Origin: Sulfolobales archaeon
GTDB lineage: Archaea > Thermoproteota > Thermoprotei_A > Sulfolobales > NBVN01
Assembly: GCA_026413885.1 (NCBI GenBank)
Contig: JAOAKA010000001.1
Span: forward strand, 302,762 to 366,761
Reading direction: 5' to 3'
DNA: 64,000 bases
Part shown: in pieces, positions 20,760 to 31,092 of the stretch
Numbering within the stretch: position 1 is the stretch's first letter
Layout of the letters: each line of letters starts with the position of its first letter
Translations under genes and position numbers: made by a program
Notes under the pieces: model-generated
Told to the model about the DNA's origin: nothing
Database searches by the model: none
The model's input: only the letters and a program-made list of their open reading frames with translations

Positions 20760-21185
20760 TCAGACTATTGTTGCACTACTACTTTCTTTAACTTTTCTCA
20801 CATAGTATGTGTGAAGAGCTATACATAAAAGTGTAGAGATGAGTAGAGTAATTAAGACGATAGTTAGCCTTCCCGAAGTAGCGGTAGCTAGAGATAGAGG
20901 TACTGTTATTGAGAGTGAACTCACAACCTTAAATAAGTTGAAGTGTTTAGGAATGGCTCCACTAATCAGCATTAAGTAAAAAAGCTGTATATAGGTGAGC
21001 TTCCCGTACTCCACTACAGTTAAACCAGCTACCGATGCTAAGACTGGAATAAAGCTGACTGCTTCTGAGTTCCGCGTAAAGTAGGAGAGAAGAGATAGTG
21101 GTAGAGAAGCCGATATCAACACTATGTGAGAAGAAGTAGTTGCGAGAGACCTCCTAGCTATATCGAGAACTTCAACTACTCTCAC
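20760..21185 (-). CDS. Hypothetical small membrane protein next to ABC ATPase
   Basis: 141-aa hydrophobic ORF in tandem with the ABC ATPase. Confidence 0.55.
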   Translation of the reverse strand: MRVVEVLDIARRSLATTSSHIVLISASLPLSLLSYFTRNSEAVSFIPVLASVAGLTVVEYGKLTYIQLFYLMLISGAIPKHFNLFKVVSSLSITVPLSLATATSGRLTIVLITLLISTLLCIALHTYYVRKVKESSSATIV

Positions 21186-21500
21186 AGCCCGCCCTAGTTA
21201 ATCTAGCATTAGAATGCTCTTAAAGAATGCTTAGGTGTTCAATTCTTCTCTATCAACTCCTTTGAAGCGGATTTTTGTTGGTTAGACCTAAATTCATTAC
21301 TATTTTCTCACATCTACTAGATTGATTCTAAACAGTTTAATCTGAGAATTTCAATGCGGCCGTTCGGAACTCGGAGTCTACTTAAACTAGCACGCCGCCC
21401 GTAGGAAGCTAGATGAGAAAGCCTAGATTATGAAGCCTGATAGTGAATAGTTATAAAATCTCGGCAGGCTAGTTTTCTGGAGTTTAAATTGGGTGGAAGT

Positions 21501-23852
21501 GTGAAGAAGAGAGCTGTCGAACGTAGAATTAGGACTACGTTGTCGAATATATTAACAGATAAAAGATTCCTTTCAGCACTTGGATTAGCTGCTCTCGCTA
21601 TATCAATTACTTATGGATGCTTCCTTAGACTACAGATCGTTCAAAACTCAGTTACGTACGGCTACGGTCCAACACTCTACGAGCTCGACCCATTTCAAGA
21701 ATACTTCGTCGCGAACACACTTCTCGAACACGGCTTGGACTACCTAACGTACTTAAATCGCTATAACAATATCACGCAGATATTTTGGTATCCGTGGGGC
21801 AGAGACTTTACTCACAGTGTCTATGTAAGTCTTCCATTCTTTTCTATAGTGACGTACCACATAGCTAGACTATTCGATTCGAGCTTAACTCTATACGACT
21901 GGATGGTTTACCTACCACCACTATTCTTCGTAATATCTGTTGTAGGTGTGTATCTAACTGTACGAGAAATATCCTCAGACCTACCTGCTGGAATATCCTC
22001 CCTGATTTACTCACTTATGTTTAACAGTAGGCAGCTCGCTGGGTTTACGGTTAAGTACTCTATAGGTCTGGCTTTTCTCTCTATTGCTATATTTCTACAT
22101 GTACGAGCATGGAGGAAGAGAGACTACCTCACAGCTTCACTCGCAGGATTAATGACCGGCATAGCGGCTCTAGGGTGGGCTGGTTTCAACGTGGTATTTG
22201 CGGCCATGGTCGCTCATATAGTGCTCCTACCTCTAATAAGACAGCCGAACATTAAGGACCTCCTGCTTTGGGTAATAGAATACGCACCCTTACTAGTACT
22301 TCAACTCTCAGCTCCAACATACGGCTATAGATACATCATTAGGTCAGTTGGGCTTCTAGGACCTGTATCGATACTAATACTCGCACTCGGCTACCTTGTT
22401 TATAATGTTAAGAAAACAAGACTTTCCGAATACTTAGGGATAATAGCTGAGAAACCAAAACTCGCGTACCTCACTATTCTCGCACTAGCCGGTTTAGGGG
22501 GTATATACCTGGTCGTTGGCGGTAGGCTAGCCCTAGCCGGTAAAGCTCTAGCAGCAGTTGGTCTCGGAGCTCTAACTCACGTAATTGTTGAAACAGTCGC
22601 TGAATACCAACCCGCAGGTGCTCAAGAAATTCTAATGAGCTTAGGTGCCGTCATGATATATGCTGCTATTTCTTTAGTATACATAATTCTAAGTAGTTTA
22701 TTTAAGAAGAGAGACTTGAAGTACGGGTGGTACGCTCTCCTAGCAGCAATAGCCCTAATAGTTGCGTCCTTCATCTATGGAAGACAGGAAACATCACTCT
22801 CGAGATTTGCGATATCTGCAGCTATAGCTGTGGGCTTCATCATAATGTCTATAGGTTCGAGAATAGAAGATGAGTTTCTCTTCCTCATAATGTTCCTCGC
22901 ATTCTCTATAGTCGGGACGATCAATATTTCGTACTTCATCTACCTACTGGCTGTAGCGACTACAGTCTTAGCTGGATATTTAATGTATGTACTGCTATCT
23001 AATGTCGTAAACCGCAAGTCGGGAGTCTTAAGCAAGCTAATTTCAATTGTGTTGATCTCCATATACTTGATCTCAACGATATTTCAAGGCTCTAGCACAT
23101 GGGTTAGAGCTTACAGTAGTCAGCTACCTACAATCGTAGAAGCATCACTCGGTCTTAATTCGGAAGCACCAGTATGGGTAGATGGACTTAGATGGATTAG
23201 AGAAAACACACCTAAAGATGCTGTAGTAGTTTCGTGGTGGGACTACGGCTACTGGATTAGTGTAGTTGGTCAAAGAGCTTCAGTGGCAGACGGAGCTACA
23301 ATTAACGTTACTCAGATAGAGCTTCTAGCCGATGCTCTAACAAGTGATGAGGAGAGAGCTCTAGATATATTTATCAATAACTTCAAGATAAGACCAGATA
23401 GACTTTATGTGGCAGTATACGAAGTCTTCATGATTGATGTCGCAACTTACTCGTTCTATCCAGGTCCACTAATACTAGGTAACGCATTTCTCGGGGCTGA
23501 CGCAGCTAAAGGTATATCAGCCATATATAAGATAGCCGGTAAGACACCCTCTACATACGTATACAGCAACCCAGAGATGGGAATAGCAGCAGGTCTACCA
23601 GATTGGACTTCCGAGAATTTAACTTCTACATTACTATATAAAATACTCATAGATGCGGCCTACAGGCTTTGGGGACCTGGTGGTCTTAGAGGAGCGTTTA
23701 TATATAGAAACATCCAGGAGCCTCCAGAGATACCCAGACCCTCTCTATCGCTCTTCGAACCTGCCTACATATCGACGTCACTCCTGTATTCTCGAAATCA
23801 ATACTCGATATACGTGCTTCTAGCTATATACAAGGTGAAGATAGCGTTATGA
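21501..23852 (+). CDS. aglB: Oligosaccharyltransferase AglB/STT3
   Basis: WWDYGYW catalytic motif and multi-TM N-terminus with DPFQEYFVANTL; likely GTG start after GGTGGAAGT (track starts at 21489). Confidence 0.94.
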   Translation: MKKRAVERRIRTTLSNILTDKRFLSALGLAALAISITYGCFLRLQIVQNSVTYGYGPTLYELDPFQEYFVANTLLEHGLDYLTYLNRYNNITQIFWYPWGRDFTHSVYVSLPFFSIVTYHIARLFDSSLTLYDWMVYLPPLFFVISVVGVYLTVREISSDLPAGISSLIYSLMFNSRQLAGFTVKYSIGLAFLSIAIFLHVRAWRKRDYLTASLAGLMTGIAALGWAGFNVVFAAMVAHIVLLPLIRQPNIKDLLLWVIEYAPLLVLQLSAPTYGYRYIIRSVGLLGPVSILILALGYLVYNVKKTRLSEYLGIIAEKPKLAYLTILALAGLGGIYLVVGGRLALAGKALAAVGLGALTHVIVETVAEYQPAGAQEILMSLGAVMIYAAISLVYIILSSLFKKRDLKYGWYALLAAIALIVASFIYGRQETSLSRFAISAAIAVGFIIMSIGSRIEDEFLFLIMFLAFSIVGTINISYFIYLLAVATTVLAGYLMYVLLSNVVNRKSGVLSKLISIVLISIYLISTIFQGSSTWVRAYSSQLPTIVEASLGLNSEAPVWVDGLRWIRENTPKDAVVVSWWDYGYWISVVGQRASVADGATINVTQIELLADALTSDEERALDIFINNFKIRPDRLYVAVYEVFMIDVATYSFYPGPLILGNAFLGADAAKGISAIYKIAGKTPSTYVYSNPEMGIAAGLPDWTSENLTSTLLYKILIDAAYRLWGPGGLRGAFIYRNIQEPPEIPRPSLSLFEPAYISTSLLYSRNQYSIYVLLAIYKVKIAL

Positions 23853-25072
23853 AGAAAGTATGTGGAAAGTACACCATAGTATCAGCTTATGAAGTAGTTG
23901 AAGATGCTTGCGTGATTTTCGACGAAAAGATAGTCCGCATCGAGAAAGAGAGAGACATCCCAGAAGATACAGTAGTCACACACGGATTTGCGAGTATACA
24001 CACCCACCTAGGTCTATACCCTATCAGAACAACACTCAACAGTTACTTAAAACTCGATGAGTGGGTTCTCAAATATGTGTGGCCGTGGGAAAGACTCCTA
24101 CGTCGAGAACCTGAATTAAGCTACGCATCCGCGATCTTAGCCATCTCTGAGCTTGTTTTAAGTGGAGTAACAGCTATCGCAGATATGCATTTCAATGAGG
24201 ATATAGTAGCTGAAGCACTCTTAAGGGTCGGTGTTAGAGGTAGTTTAAGTATCGCGATTATGTCGAAGGGTATCTACAGCTCACTAGATGAAGCCCTACA
24301 AGACAACTTAGAGCTGGCTAGAAAGCTGAGAGGTGTAGATCTGCTAGAAGTTAGACTTGGTCCTACTACACCAAGGCTACTAACTCTAGAAGAATTTAAG
24401 AAAGTTGTTGATGTCGCTACAGAGATCGGTGTCGGTATCCATACCCACATAGCTGAAGTTCCTGAAGACGCTATATACCTTGAGAGAGAGTATGGAAAGA
24501 AGCTGAAGGACTTCATAGAGTACGTAGGTTTACAGAAAGTAAACACTATAGTCGCTCACGGAGTCTGGCTAGATTCAGACTCACTCGATGTTTTAGCTCA
24601 CCCAAATATCACGATAGCTCACTGCCCGTCTTCAAATACTCTACTAAGAGACGGTGTTGCACCAATAAGAAGCTACTTAAATAGAAATATTAGAGTAGGT
24701 TTAGGTGTAGATGTATCTCCAACTTACAGCATGCTAGACGAAATTAAAACAGCTATACCACTACACCTAGGTCGTGGTGACCTAGGATTTAAAGAGCTCT
24801 TTAATGCAGCAACATCTACCGGCTACAGAGCTCTAGGTGTAGGTAGTGGTCTCATTGAAGTCGGTGAAACAGCTGATGTAGTACTGTGGAGTTTAAATGA
24901 ACCAGCTCTAGACCCAGTTACTGATGTAGTAGTTTTCGGCAGAGTTAGTGAAGTTTATGTGAGAGGTGAGAAGATAGTAGAGAACGGTCGACTAGCTAGA
25001 GTAACTAGTAATGAAATGAAGGAACTAAGGGGAGATGTAACGAGGCACCTCAAGAAATGTCTTACAGCGTAG
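23849..25072 (+). CDS. Amidohydrolase (SAH/MTA deaminase, chlorohydrolase-like)
   Basis: GFASIHTHLGLYP, IHTHIAEV, AHGVWLD, AHCPSSN and GVDVSPT metal-site motifs. Confidence 0.9.
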   Translation: MKKVCGKYTIVSAYEVVEDACVIFDEKIVRIEKERDIPEDTVVTHGFASIHTHLGLYPIRTTLNSYLKLDEWVLKYVWPWERLLRREPELSYASAILAISELVLSGVTAIADMHFNEDIVAEALLRVGVRGSLSIAIMSKGIYSSLDEALQDNLELARKLRGVDLLEVRLGPTTPRLLTLEEFKKVVDVATEIGVGIHTHIAEVPEDAIYLEREYGKKLKDFIEYVGLQKVNTIVAHGVWLDSDSLDVLAHPNITIAHCPSSNTLLRDGVAPIRSYLNRNIRVGLGVDVSPTYSMLDEIKTAIPLHLGRGDLGFKELFNAATSTGYRALGVGSGLIEVGETADVVLWSLNEPALDPVTDVVVFGRVSEVYVRGEKIVENGRLARVTSNEMKELRGDVTRHLKKCLTA

Positions 25073-25269
25073 TTTTTTCAGTAGTTTCACGAAGCACTAC
25101 ACTCCTTACGGCTACAATAACTCAAACACCTACTAGAGACTACGAATCCCAGATAAGTCTTAGTTACGTAGTGCTCATTACTATTGGTCTAGCATTAGTC
25201 TTAGCTGGATTGCTCATCGAGAAAAAGAGATCGCACCATACTCGAAAAAATAAAGCTAAGTTTCTCTAA
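25057..25269 (+). CDS. Hypothetical single-TM small protein
   Basis: 70-aa ORF with C-terminal TM (YVVLITIGLALVLAGLLI) and basic tail. Confidence 0.4.
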   Translation: MSYSVVFSVVSRSTTLLTATITQTPTRDYESQISLSYVVLITIGLALVLAGLLIEKKRSHHTRKNKAKFL

Positions 25270-25310
25270 CTTCAAATACGGCGCAAGTAGGTATTAGAGA
25301 ATATCGAATA

Positions 25311-26705
25311 GTGAAAGATATGTATAGTCTCGATATACCTGCCGGTTCAGCTGCTGAGAGGTCTCTAGTTAGAAGTCTTGTGGAGTACTTTGAGGCTAGA
25401 GGTCTACCAACTAGAGTAATTCCGGTTGAGGTATTAGAGTGGGGTGAGATCGAGTGCTGGATAAACGATATCAGTTGCACAGCTCAACCACCAATTAGGA
25501 ATTCCGAAGTATCTGGAACACTCGGTAGGGATGTGCTGATTTCATCTACAACTAAAGACCCCGATAACGTATGGGCGACCTACTGGTCGAGTGTTGAAAA
25601 AGGAGCTTCAGCTATAGTATTCTATGACGAATACCCGAATATAGGAAGAAGAAGAATAGTCGTTAACGAGATCCCGAGCTATAGCTCAAAAACTAAGATG
25701 AGAGCAGATATACCGGCTGTCCACATACCTCAAATCACTTTAGCTAATTTGAAGAAATCTAGAGAAGTAAACATATCTGTTAGAACACTGAAGAGAGTGT
25801 CTCAAGGATCGACTATAGAAGTTTTTACAGGTGATAGAGAGCCGAAGGTCTTAGTTACAACACACCACGACCGATGGCTAACAGGTTTCAGAGATAATAG
25901 TATGGGAGTTCTAATTGTAATGAAGCTCGTAGAGCTGTTGAGTAAGCTAAATATTCCAGCTAGACTCGTAAGCTTTACTGGTGAAGAATTCGGAGACCCT
26001 TCCGAGAGTTCATTCTACTGGGCTTACGGGTCTCGAATATACTCTAAGCAGGTTGTTGATTCAGATATAGATCTAGCTGTAGTTGTTGACACAGCTCACG
26101 TAGAGCCGGTAGAAGTTGATATAGCTGGAGTTAGAGGTCTTGAATCTAGGCTAGGTTTAATTAAGGTAAGTGAGAGACCTATAGGCATAGGCTACACAGA
26201 TGCTGCCTCCCTAGTAGCTGAAGGAATTCCCTCACTAGTACTACATAATCTAAGTTCCATCAAACCTGTGTACCATACAGATGCCGATAGATATCCGGGT
26301 AGGTCTGCGGAAGCTATAATCACAAAAATAGCTAGGTCTATCGTAAATGTAGTTAAAGAATTTGAGAAAGGTGATGTAAGACAGCTGTATAGAGCTTACG
26401 TAGAACAGGTCTATAGAACATCACCACCAGACATCAGAAACTACTTGATGGCAACTCTCGATTACACAGCTCTAAGCAAATGTTTGATAAAGCACTATAC
26501 CGCACTAGCGATCGAGGGAACATATAGAGACTACTACACTGAAATAAGGTTACTTACATACTCCGATATTTTAAGAGGAATCGAATCCGGATTTAAGTAT
26601 ACTATTCTCTATGAAGATGTGGAAGTCGATCTCTCAGATGCGGACCTCATAAGAGAAACTGCTAAGACGAGAATAGAAGAAGTAGTTTCATGCTATAAGA
26701 AGTAG
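25311..26705 (+). CDS. M28-type aminopeptidase-like protein
   Basis: VTTHHDRWLTGFRDNSMGV, SFTGEEFGDP, VVDTAHVEP and YHTDADRY metal-site motifs. Confidence 0.85.
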   Translation: MKDMYSLDIPAGSAAERSLVRSLVEYFEARGLPTRVIPVEVLEWGEIECWINDISCTAQPPIRNSEVSGTLGRDVLISSTTKDPDNVWATYWSSVEKGASAIVFYDEYPNIGRRRIVVNEIPSYSSKTKMRADIPAVHIPQITLANLKKSREVNISVRTLKRVSQGSTIEVFTGDREPKVLVTTHHDRWLTGFRDNSMGVLIVMKLVELLSKLNIPARLVSFTGEEFGDPSESSFYWAYGSRIYSKQVVDSDIDLAVVVDTAHVEPVEVDIAGVRGLESRLGLIKVSERPIGIGYTDAASLVAEGIPSLVLHNLSSIKPVYHTDADRYPGRSAEAIITKIARSIVNVVKEFEKGDVRQLYRAYVEQVYRTSPPDIRNYLMATLDYTALSKCLIKHYTALAIEGTYRDYYTEIRLLTYSDILRGIESGFKYTILYEDVEVDLSDADLIRETAKTRIEEVVSCYKK

Positions 26706-26733
26706 GCGCTAGGTGTTGTACTAGTTTCACTAT

Positions 26734-27474
26734 CTAAGCTATTCTATCGACCTTAGTTTTTCCGTATCTCGAGATTAACTCAACTAATCTCTCAATATCA
26801 TTTGCATAGATGCGGAATAGAACTTCAACTCCTCCCTCATTTTTCGCAAAATCTACGAATTTTCGCATTGGGTAAACTTTCACTGAATACCCTTGAATTG
26901 GAAACTTTGCTGTGAATCCAGGTTTACCGATAATACCAGTATTATAGATTTCAGCACTCCTTAAGACATTAACGTACCTCTTAACTAATCTACGGCTAGC
27001 AGTCTGTATCGTGAAAGACACTGCTACTGGTACTTCGTAGAGAGTTAGTAGCCTTAGCAACTGCCCATAAATGCCGTCGCTTGCTGAGAAATACGGCTGA
27101 ATGATATTTGGATATATGACGAAGAACCACATCATTATTATCGCCATAGAGAATAGGGAGACACCAGACGCTTTGAGAAGAGGCTTTAACTCCTTAACTA
27201 ACTCTACGTCCTTAGACTGAAGTTCAGCTACTTCTTCCTGCTTTATTACTAAGATTCTCTTACCGGATGCTATGTCCTTAGCGTCACTACCTAGTCTCTG
27301 GTGTCTCATAGTGGTCATCGCAAATACGGACATGAACACCACAAAGTATAGTGTCATAATAATTCCGTGATATTCTGACGGTACGAAGAGATTCATAACC
27401 ACAAAGAGAGCTATTACTCCCTGACTGATCGCCAGCGAACGTATTAAAGCCTTCTTCGTTAGATAATACGACAG
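26734..27474 (-). CDS. DUF106/EMC3-TMCO1-like (Oxa1 superfamily) membrane protein
   Basis: DUF106-like TM and coiled-coil pattern; extended N-terminus LSYYLTKKALIRSLAISQGVIALFVVMNLF from proposed CTG at 27472-27474 after AGGAGGTG. Confidence 0.75.
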   Translation of the reverse strand: MSYYLTKKALIRSLAISQGVIALFVVMNLFVPSEYHGIIMTLYFVVFMSVFAMTTMRHQRLGSDAKDIASGKRILVIKQEEVAELQSKDVELVKELKPLLKASGVSLFSMAIIMMWFFVIYPNIIQPYFSASDGIYGQLLRLLTLYEVPVAVSFTIQTASRRLVKRYVNVLRSAEIYNTGIIGKPGFTAKFPIQGYSVKVYPMRKFVDFAKNEGGVEVLFRIYANDIERLVELISRYGKTKVDRIA

Positions 27475-27565
27475 TCCGCAACACCTCCTACAATATCGAG
27501 ATACACAGCAATTTAAACCAAGATAGGTAGAGCTTTAAAGAAACACTAATCTAGAGAATCAATAG

Positions 27566-27907
27566 GTGGTTAAAGTGAAGATACCTTCAGAACTAATTGT
27601 ACTAAAAGTGATAGCTAAACATAGACCTATTAAAGGTAAGATAAACCTACACAATCTATTTCGAGAACTACAGGAAAAAGGTATACTGAAAACCGAGTTC
27701 AACTTCGTTAAATACAGCTTTGGGTATTACAGTAAAGATTTAGAAGAAGTTCTTAGCTCTCTGAAAAATCTAGGTCTAATCAGAATACTCAATGGAAGCG
27801 ACGGCTTCGAAGTCTACGAAATTACAGATAGGGGAATAGCTGTCCTGGAATCACTTCATCAAATTCAAAGTCGAGGTCTTCAACTCTCCGAATCTATGTC
27901 TAGGTGA
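27566..27907 (+). CDS. Winged-helix-like hypothetical protein
   Basis: 113-aa ORF; GGTG GTTAAA GTG start; helical DNA-binding-like C-terminal pattern. Confidence 0.55.
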   Translation: MVKVKIPSELIVLKVIAKHRPIKGKINLHNLFRELQEKGILKTEFNFVKYSFGYYSKDLEEVLSSLKNLGLIRILNGSDGFEVYEITDRGIAVLESLHQIQSRGLQLSESMSR

Positions 27908-27941
27908 ATAGGAGAAAGCGTCTGCCCGAAAGATGCAACCA

Positions 27942-28712
27942 CTATATTGGATATGAATGTGCCCTCTTCCACGGGTCCCCGTAGATACCGAGTCCAACCC
28001 TAATAGAGTGTGTAACTCTATGCTTCACTAGACCTAGGGATTTGAGAAGATCTAAAGCTGCATCGTAGTGAGGTTTTACTCTAGATTTTCTAATGCCTTC
28101 AACTATCTCCTCCGCATTAAGGTCTTTAATTTCTACTAGAGTGTAAGCAGAACCTACTAGCTCGGGTATATGAGCATCACTTCCCGCAGTCTTACAGTCT
28201 TTGAAACTAGCTGTGTGTATTGTGTAGAGATTAGTCACTGTATCTGAAGAGGAATTGTATACTTCTACACAGTTCAAATGCTTTAACTCGAACAACCTAC
28301 CGCAACCCTCTCTAGATACAGCAAACGGATGAACAGCTACTGTAACACAATTCTCTCTAGCCGCTAGCTCTAATAGCGAGGAGAGTTTTATGTATTCTAA
28401 TCCCCTATTTCTCAACTTAAGTTCTAGTGCTGAATCTATAGGTAAACTACCACATAGCACTAGTATATCACCGTGTTCTGTTCTAAATTCGGCACCTGGT
28501 ACAAGAACCACTCCTTCTTCAAATCCCTTCTTTAAAGCGACATAGGATCCGAGAAAGGTATTGTGATCCGTTATCGAAATTGCGGATAACCCTTTTCGTT
28601 TAGCTAATCTAACTATATCTCGAGGATCCATTTCCCCATCGCTTACATAACTATGGACGTGTAAGTCAGCTTTGATCCAGCTTATTGTAGACCCCTCTAA
28701 CGTATCTCTCAT
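27942..28712 (-). CDS. PHP-domain metal-dependent phosphoesterase
   Basis: ADLHVHSYVSDGEMDP, SITDHNT, GAEFRTEHGDIL and AGSDAHIPE motifs; alternative ATA start at 28685. Confidence 0.9.
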   Translation of the reverse strand: MRDTLEGSTISWIKADLHVHSYVSDGEMDPRDIVRLAKRKGLSAISITDHNTFLGSYVALKKGFEEGVVLVPGAEFRTEHGDILVLCGSLPIDSALELKLRNRGLEYIKLSSLLELAARENCVTVAVHPFAVSREGCGRLFELKHLNCVEVYNSSSDTVTNLYTIHTASFKDCKTAGSDAHIPELVGSAYTLVEIKDLNAEEIVEGIRKSRVKPHYDAALDLLKSLGLVKHRVTHSIRVGLGIYGDPWKRAHSYPI

Positions 28713-30081
28713 ACCATTCGACCGCTAATCTAAGGACTCCGACCGCCTCCTCTGGAGACTTAAAGTACGGTATCTTGAGTTCTTTCTCCATAGTCTTCGC
28801 ATACTTTACCGTATATTCACCCCCAGGAGCTATTAAAGCAATGGGCTTCACCGCTCGATTACATACGTCTCTCATTAACTCAACGAATTTAAGTGGGTCG
28901 AAAGCCGGTGACTGCATTAAGGTAATAACTAACACTAAATCAACACCTCCGTCACTAAGAACTACGTCTACGACTGCTCTATATCTCTCTGGGGGTGCGT
29001 CTCCTAAGATATCGATCGGATTGTTTGAAGATGCTGCTGGTGGGAGAATCTTTCTAAGACTTTCGAGAGTCTCAGCTGAAAGAGTTGCTAGCTTCATCCC
29101 TCCACGCTCGACTTCATCTGCTGCTAAAACACCCATCCCACCGCCGTTAGTTACTATAGCAACTCTTCTACCTCTCGGAGTTCCAAGCCACTCCAATACC
29201 TTCAGTAATCCAACTAGTTCGCTAAGACTGTTAACTACGACGGCTCCAGCCTGTCTTACAGCTGATATAAAGACTTCCGAACTAGCTGTTAAAGCTCCAG
29301 TGTGTGATGCAGCTGCTCTAACTCCAGATTGTGTTCTACCTCCTTTGAGCACTATGACAGGTTTACCAACTGCTAGAGTCTTTCTTAAACTGCTCACGAA
29401 TTTCCTTCCATCTTCAACTCCCTCTATGTATAGAGCTACTATTCTAGTTTGAGGATCCTCTGCTAAATACTCTATGAGTTCCCATTCCTTAATATCCGCT
29501 GCATTTCCATAGCTTACAAACTTACTCATTCCAATTCCTATTTCAGCAAGCCAATCTAGTATAGCAGCCCCCAGAGCTCCAGACTGAGAGAGAAGAGCTA
29601 TTGAACCTGGACCTGGTTTTGACTGTCTATCCCCTGGATTGAATATCGTGTCTACCCCACTCCAAGCGTCATAGATTCCGAGGCAGTTAGGTCCTAGAAT
29701 TCTCATACCACATGATCTAGCACTACCGACCAACTCGGACTCTAGTTTCACACCTTCAGTACCTACTTCTCTAAATCCAGCACTAACTACGATGCAGGCT
29801 TTTACACCTACACTACATAACTCTCTAGCAATCTCCGGAGTACTTCGAGCTGGTGTAGCAATAACAGCTAGGTCGGGCGTCTCCGGTACTTCTACTACAG
29901 ACCTATAACACTTTAAGCCAAACACAGCCTCGTACTTCCAGTTTACTGGATATACTTTACCCCTAAATGTTTTAAGAAGATTCTCAACTATTGCTCTACC
30001 GACACTACCAGGTCTCTCTGAAGCTCCGACTACGACTATCGAGCGAGGTTTAAACAGGAATTCTAGGCTTGAGTGTTTCAG
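28666..30081 (-). CDS. ADP-forming acyl-CoA synthetase (acetate-CoA ligase) alpha subunit
   Basis: FKPRSIVVVGASERPGSVGRAI, GPNCLGIYD, SQSGALGAAILDW, ASHTGALT; proposed CTG start (track GTG at 30090). Confidence 0.92.
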   Translation of the reverse strand: MKHSSLEFLFKPRSIVVVGASERPGSVGRAIVENLLKTFRGKVYPVNWKYEAVFGLKCYRSVVEVPETPDLAVIATPARSTPEIARELCSVGVKACIVVSAGFREVGTEGVKLESELVGSARSCGMRILGPNCLGIYDAWSGVDTIFNPGDRQSKPGPGSIALLSQSGALGAAILDWLAEIGIGMSKFVSYGNAADIKEWELIEYLAEDPQTRIVALYIEGVEDGRKFVSSLRKTLAVGKPVIVLKGGRTQSGVRAAASHTGALTASSEVFISAVRQAGAVVVNSLSELVGLLKVLEWLGTPRGRRVAIVTNGGGMGVLAADEVERGGMKLATLSAETLESLRKILPPAASSNNPIDILGDAPPERYRAVVDVVLSDGGVDLVLVITLMQSPAFDPLKFVELMRDVCNRAVKPIALIAPGGEYTVKYAKTMEKELKIPYFKSPEEAVGVLRLAVEWYERYVRGVYNKLDQS

Positions 30082-30169
30082 CTTCGACACCTCTGAAACT
30101 ACGAGCTACCTCAAATAACTGAAGCACACAGAAAGCTTTTATGAGGGTTGCAGAGCAATTTAAGAAGCT

Positions 30170-30910
30170 CTAACTTAGTGATAGGTGGTTGAAGATCTTG
30201 TACCTACGTAAGCCGAGGCTTTCGATAACTTTCTCCCAATTCTTTCCTACAGCAAAAACGGCTACGAGGGCTATCGGCTGAGCCCCACTTTTCCTGACTA
30301 TAGTAAGTGCTGCCTCCAGTAGCTCTTTATTATTTAGAACTAGTGTTGCTAAAACCACTTTTCCCTTTCTCGGAATACAGCCTCTACTAACAGCTAACAT
30401 ATCTAGCTCCATAGAGTTGTCCTTATAGTACTCTATGAGAGCTTCACCAAGTGAAACAGCCTTAGTAGTTACACAGACATCTCCCCTAATCCAGTGAGCT
30501 ATCACAGCACCTAGTACACCGGACTCCTCCGGAAATGCGAGTACTCCATCTACATCTTCTCCATCTAGAAGCTCCAGAGTTTCAAAAGCTACGAGGTCTA
30601 GAAACCCGATGTTTTTAACGATAGCCCATATATCACTTAAGTCCTTCGCTATCGCGAAGTTTTTCTCGAAAGTATTTTCAATAAGTTTCCTCTCCCTAAT
30701 AGTCTGTATCAACTTCTTAGCTGTTCCCTCCTCAGGAGTCGTTAGATAGTTGGTATATCGCCACAGGGTCTGATAGGGTATTCCGAGAATTTCTTCTAGT
30801 TCTTTAAATGTATAGAAGTCCTTTAGCGCAGATAAGAGCTTCATAGTAAGTACTTTAACATCACGCCTCAGAAGTTGAACAACTTCACCTGGCTCACTCA
30901 TTTTAACCAT
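30170..30910 (-). CDS. HTH plus phosphoribosyltransferase-like protein (GfcR/PyrE-like)
   Basis: N-terminal HTH (EEILGIPYQTLWRYTNYL), C-terminal PRTase-like GKVVLATLVLNN. Confidence 0.7.
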   Translation of the reverse strand: MVKMSEPGEVVQLLRRDVKVLTMKLLSALKDFYTFKELEEILGIPYQTLWRYTNYLTTPEEGTAKKLIQTIRERKLIENTFEKNFAIAKDLSDIWAIVKNIGFLDLVAFETLELLDGEDVDGVLAFPEESGVLGAVIAHWIRGDVCVTTKAVSLGEALIEYYKDNSMELDMLAVSRGCIPRKGKVVLATLVLNNKELLEAALTIVRKSGAQPIALVAVFAVGKNWEKVIESLGLRRYKIFNHLSLS

Positions 30911-31092
30911 CTCAATACTTGAGCTAGCCCTTAAAAATCTCAGCCTACACAGCCGACAAGATTTAAATGTAGTACTCTGTGTGTTTCTTCAAGGTCTTAC
31001 TTAAGATGTATGTAGTATGTATAGCACGCGCTATTAATGTATAGTATGTAACACAGGGTATCTGGTAGCTAAGAGCAGTGGTGGAGGGTTGG

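Noticed and set aside
21411-21440. Possible C/D box sRNA (AGATGAGA...CTGA)
   Set aside because: C box does not fit RUGAUGA and no convincing D'/C' pair or guide is visible
27287-27484. 65-aa ORF starting at TTG directly after AGGAGGTG
   Set aside because: TTG touches the SD (no spacing) and the frame is unrelated to DUF106; the CTG 7 nt away is in the DUF106 frame
28775-29452. 225-aa ORF antisense to the acyl-CoA synthetase
   Set aside because: Typical antisense shadow; sense-strand gene has clear motifs
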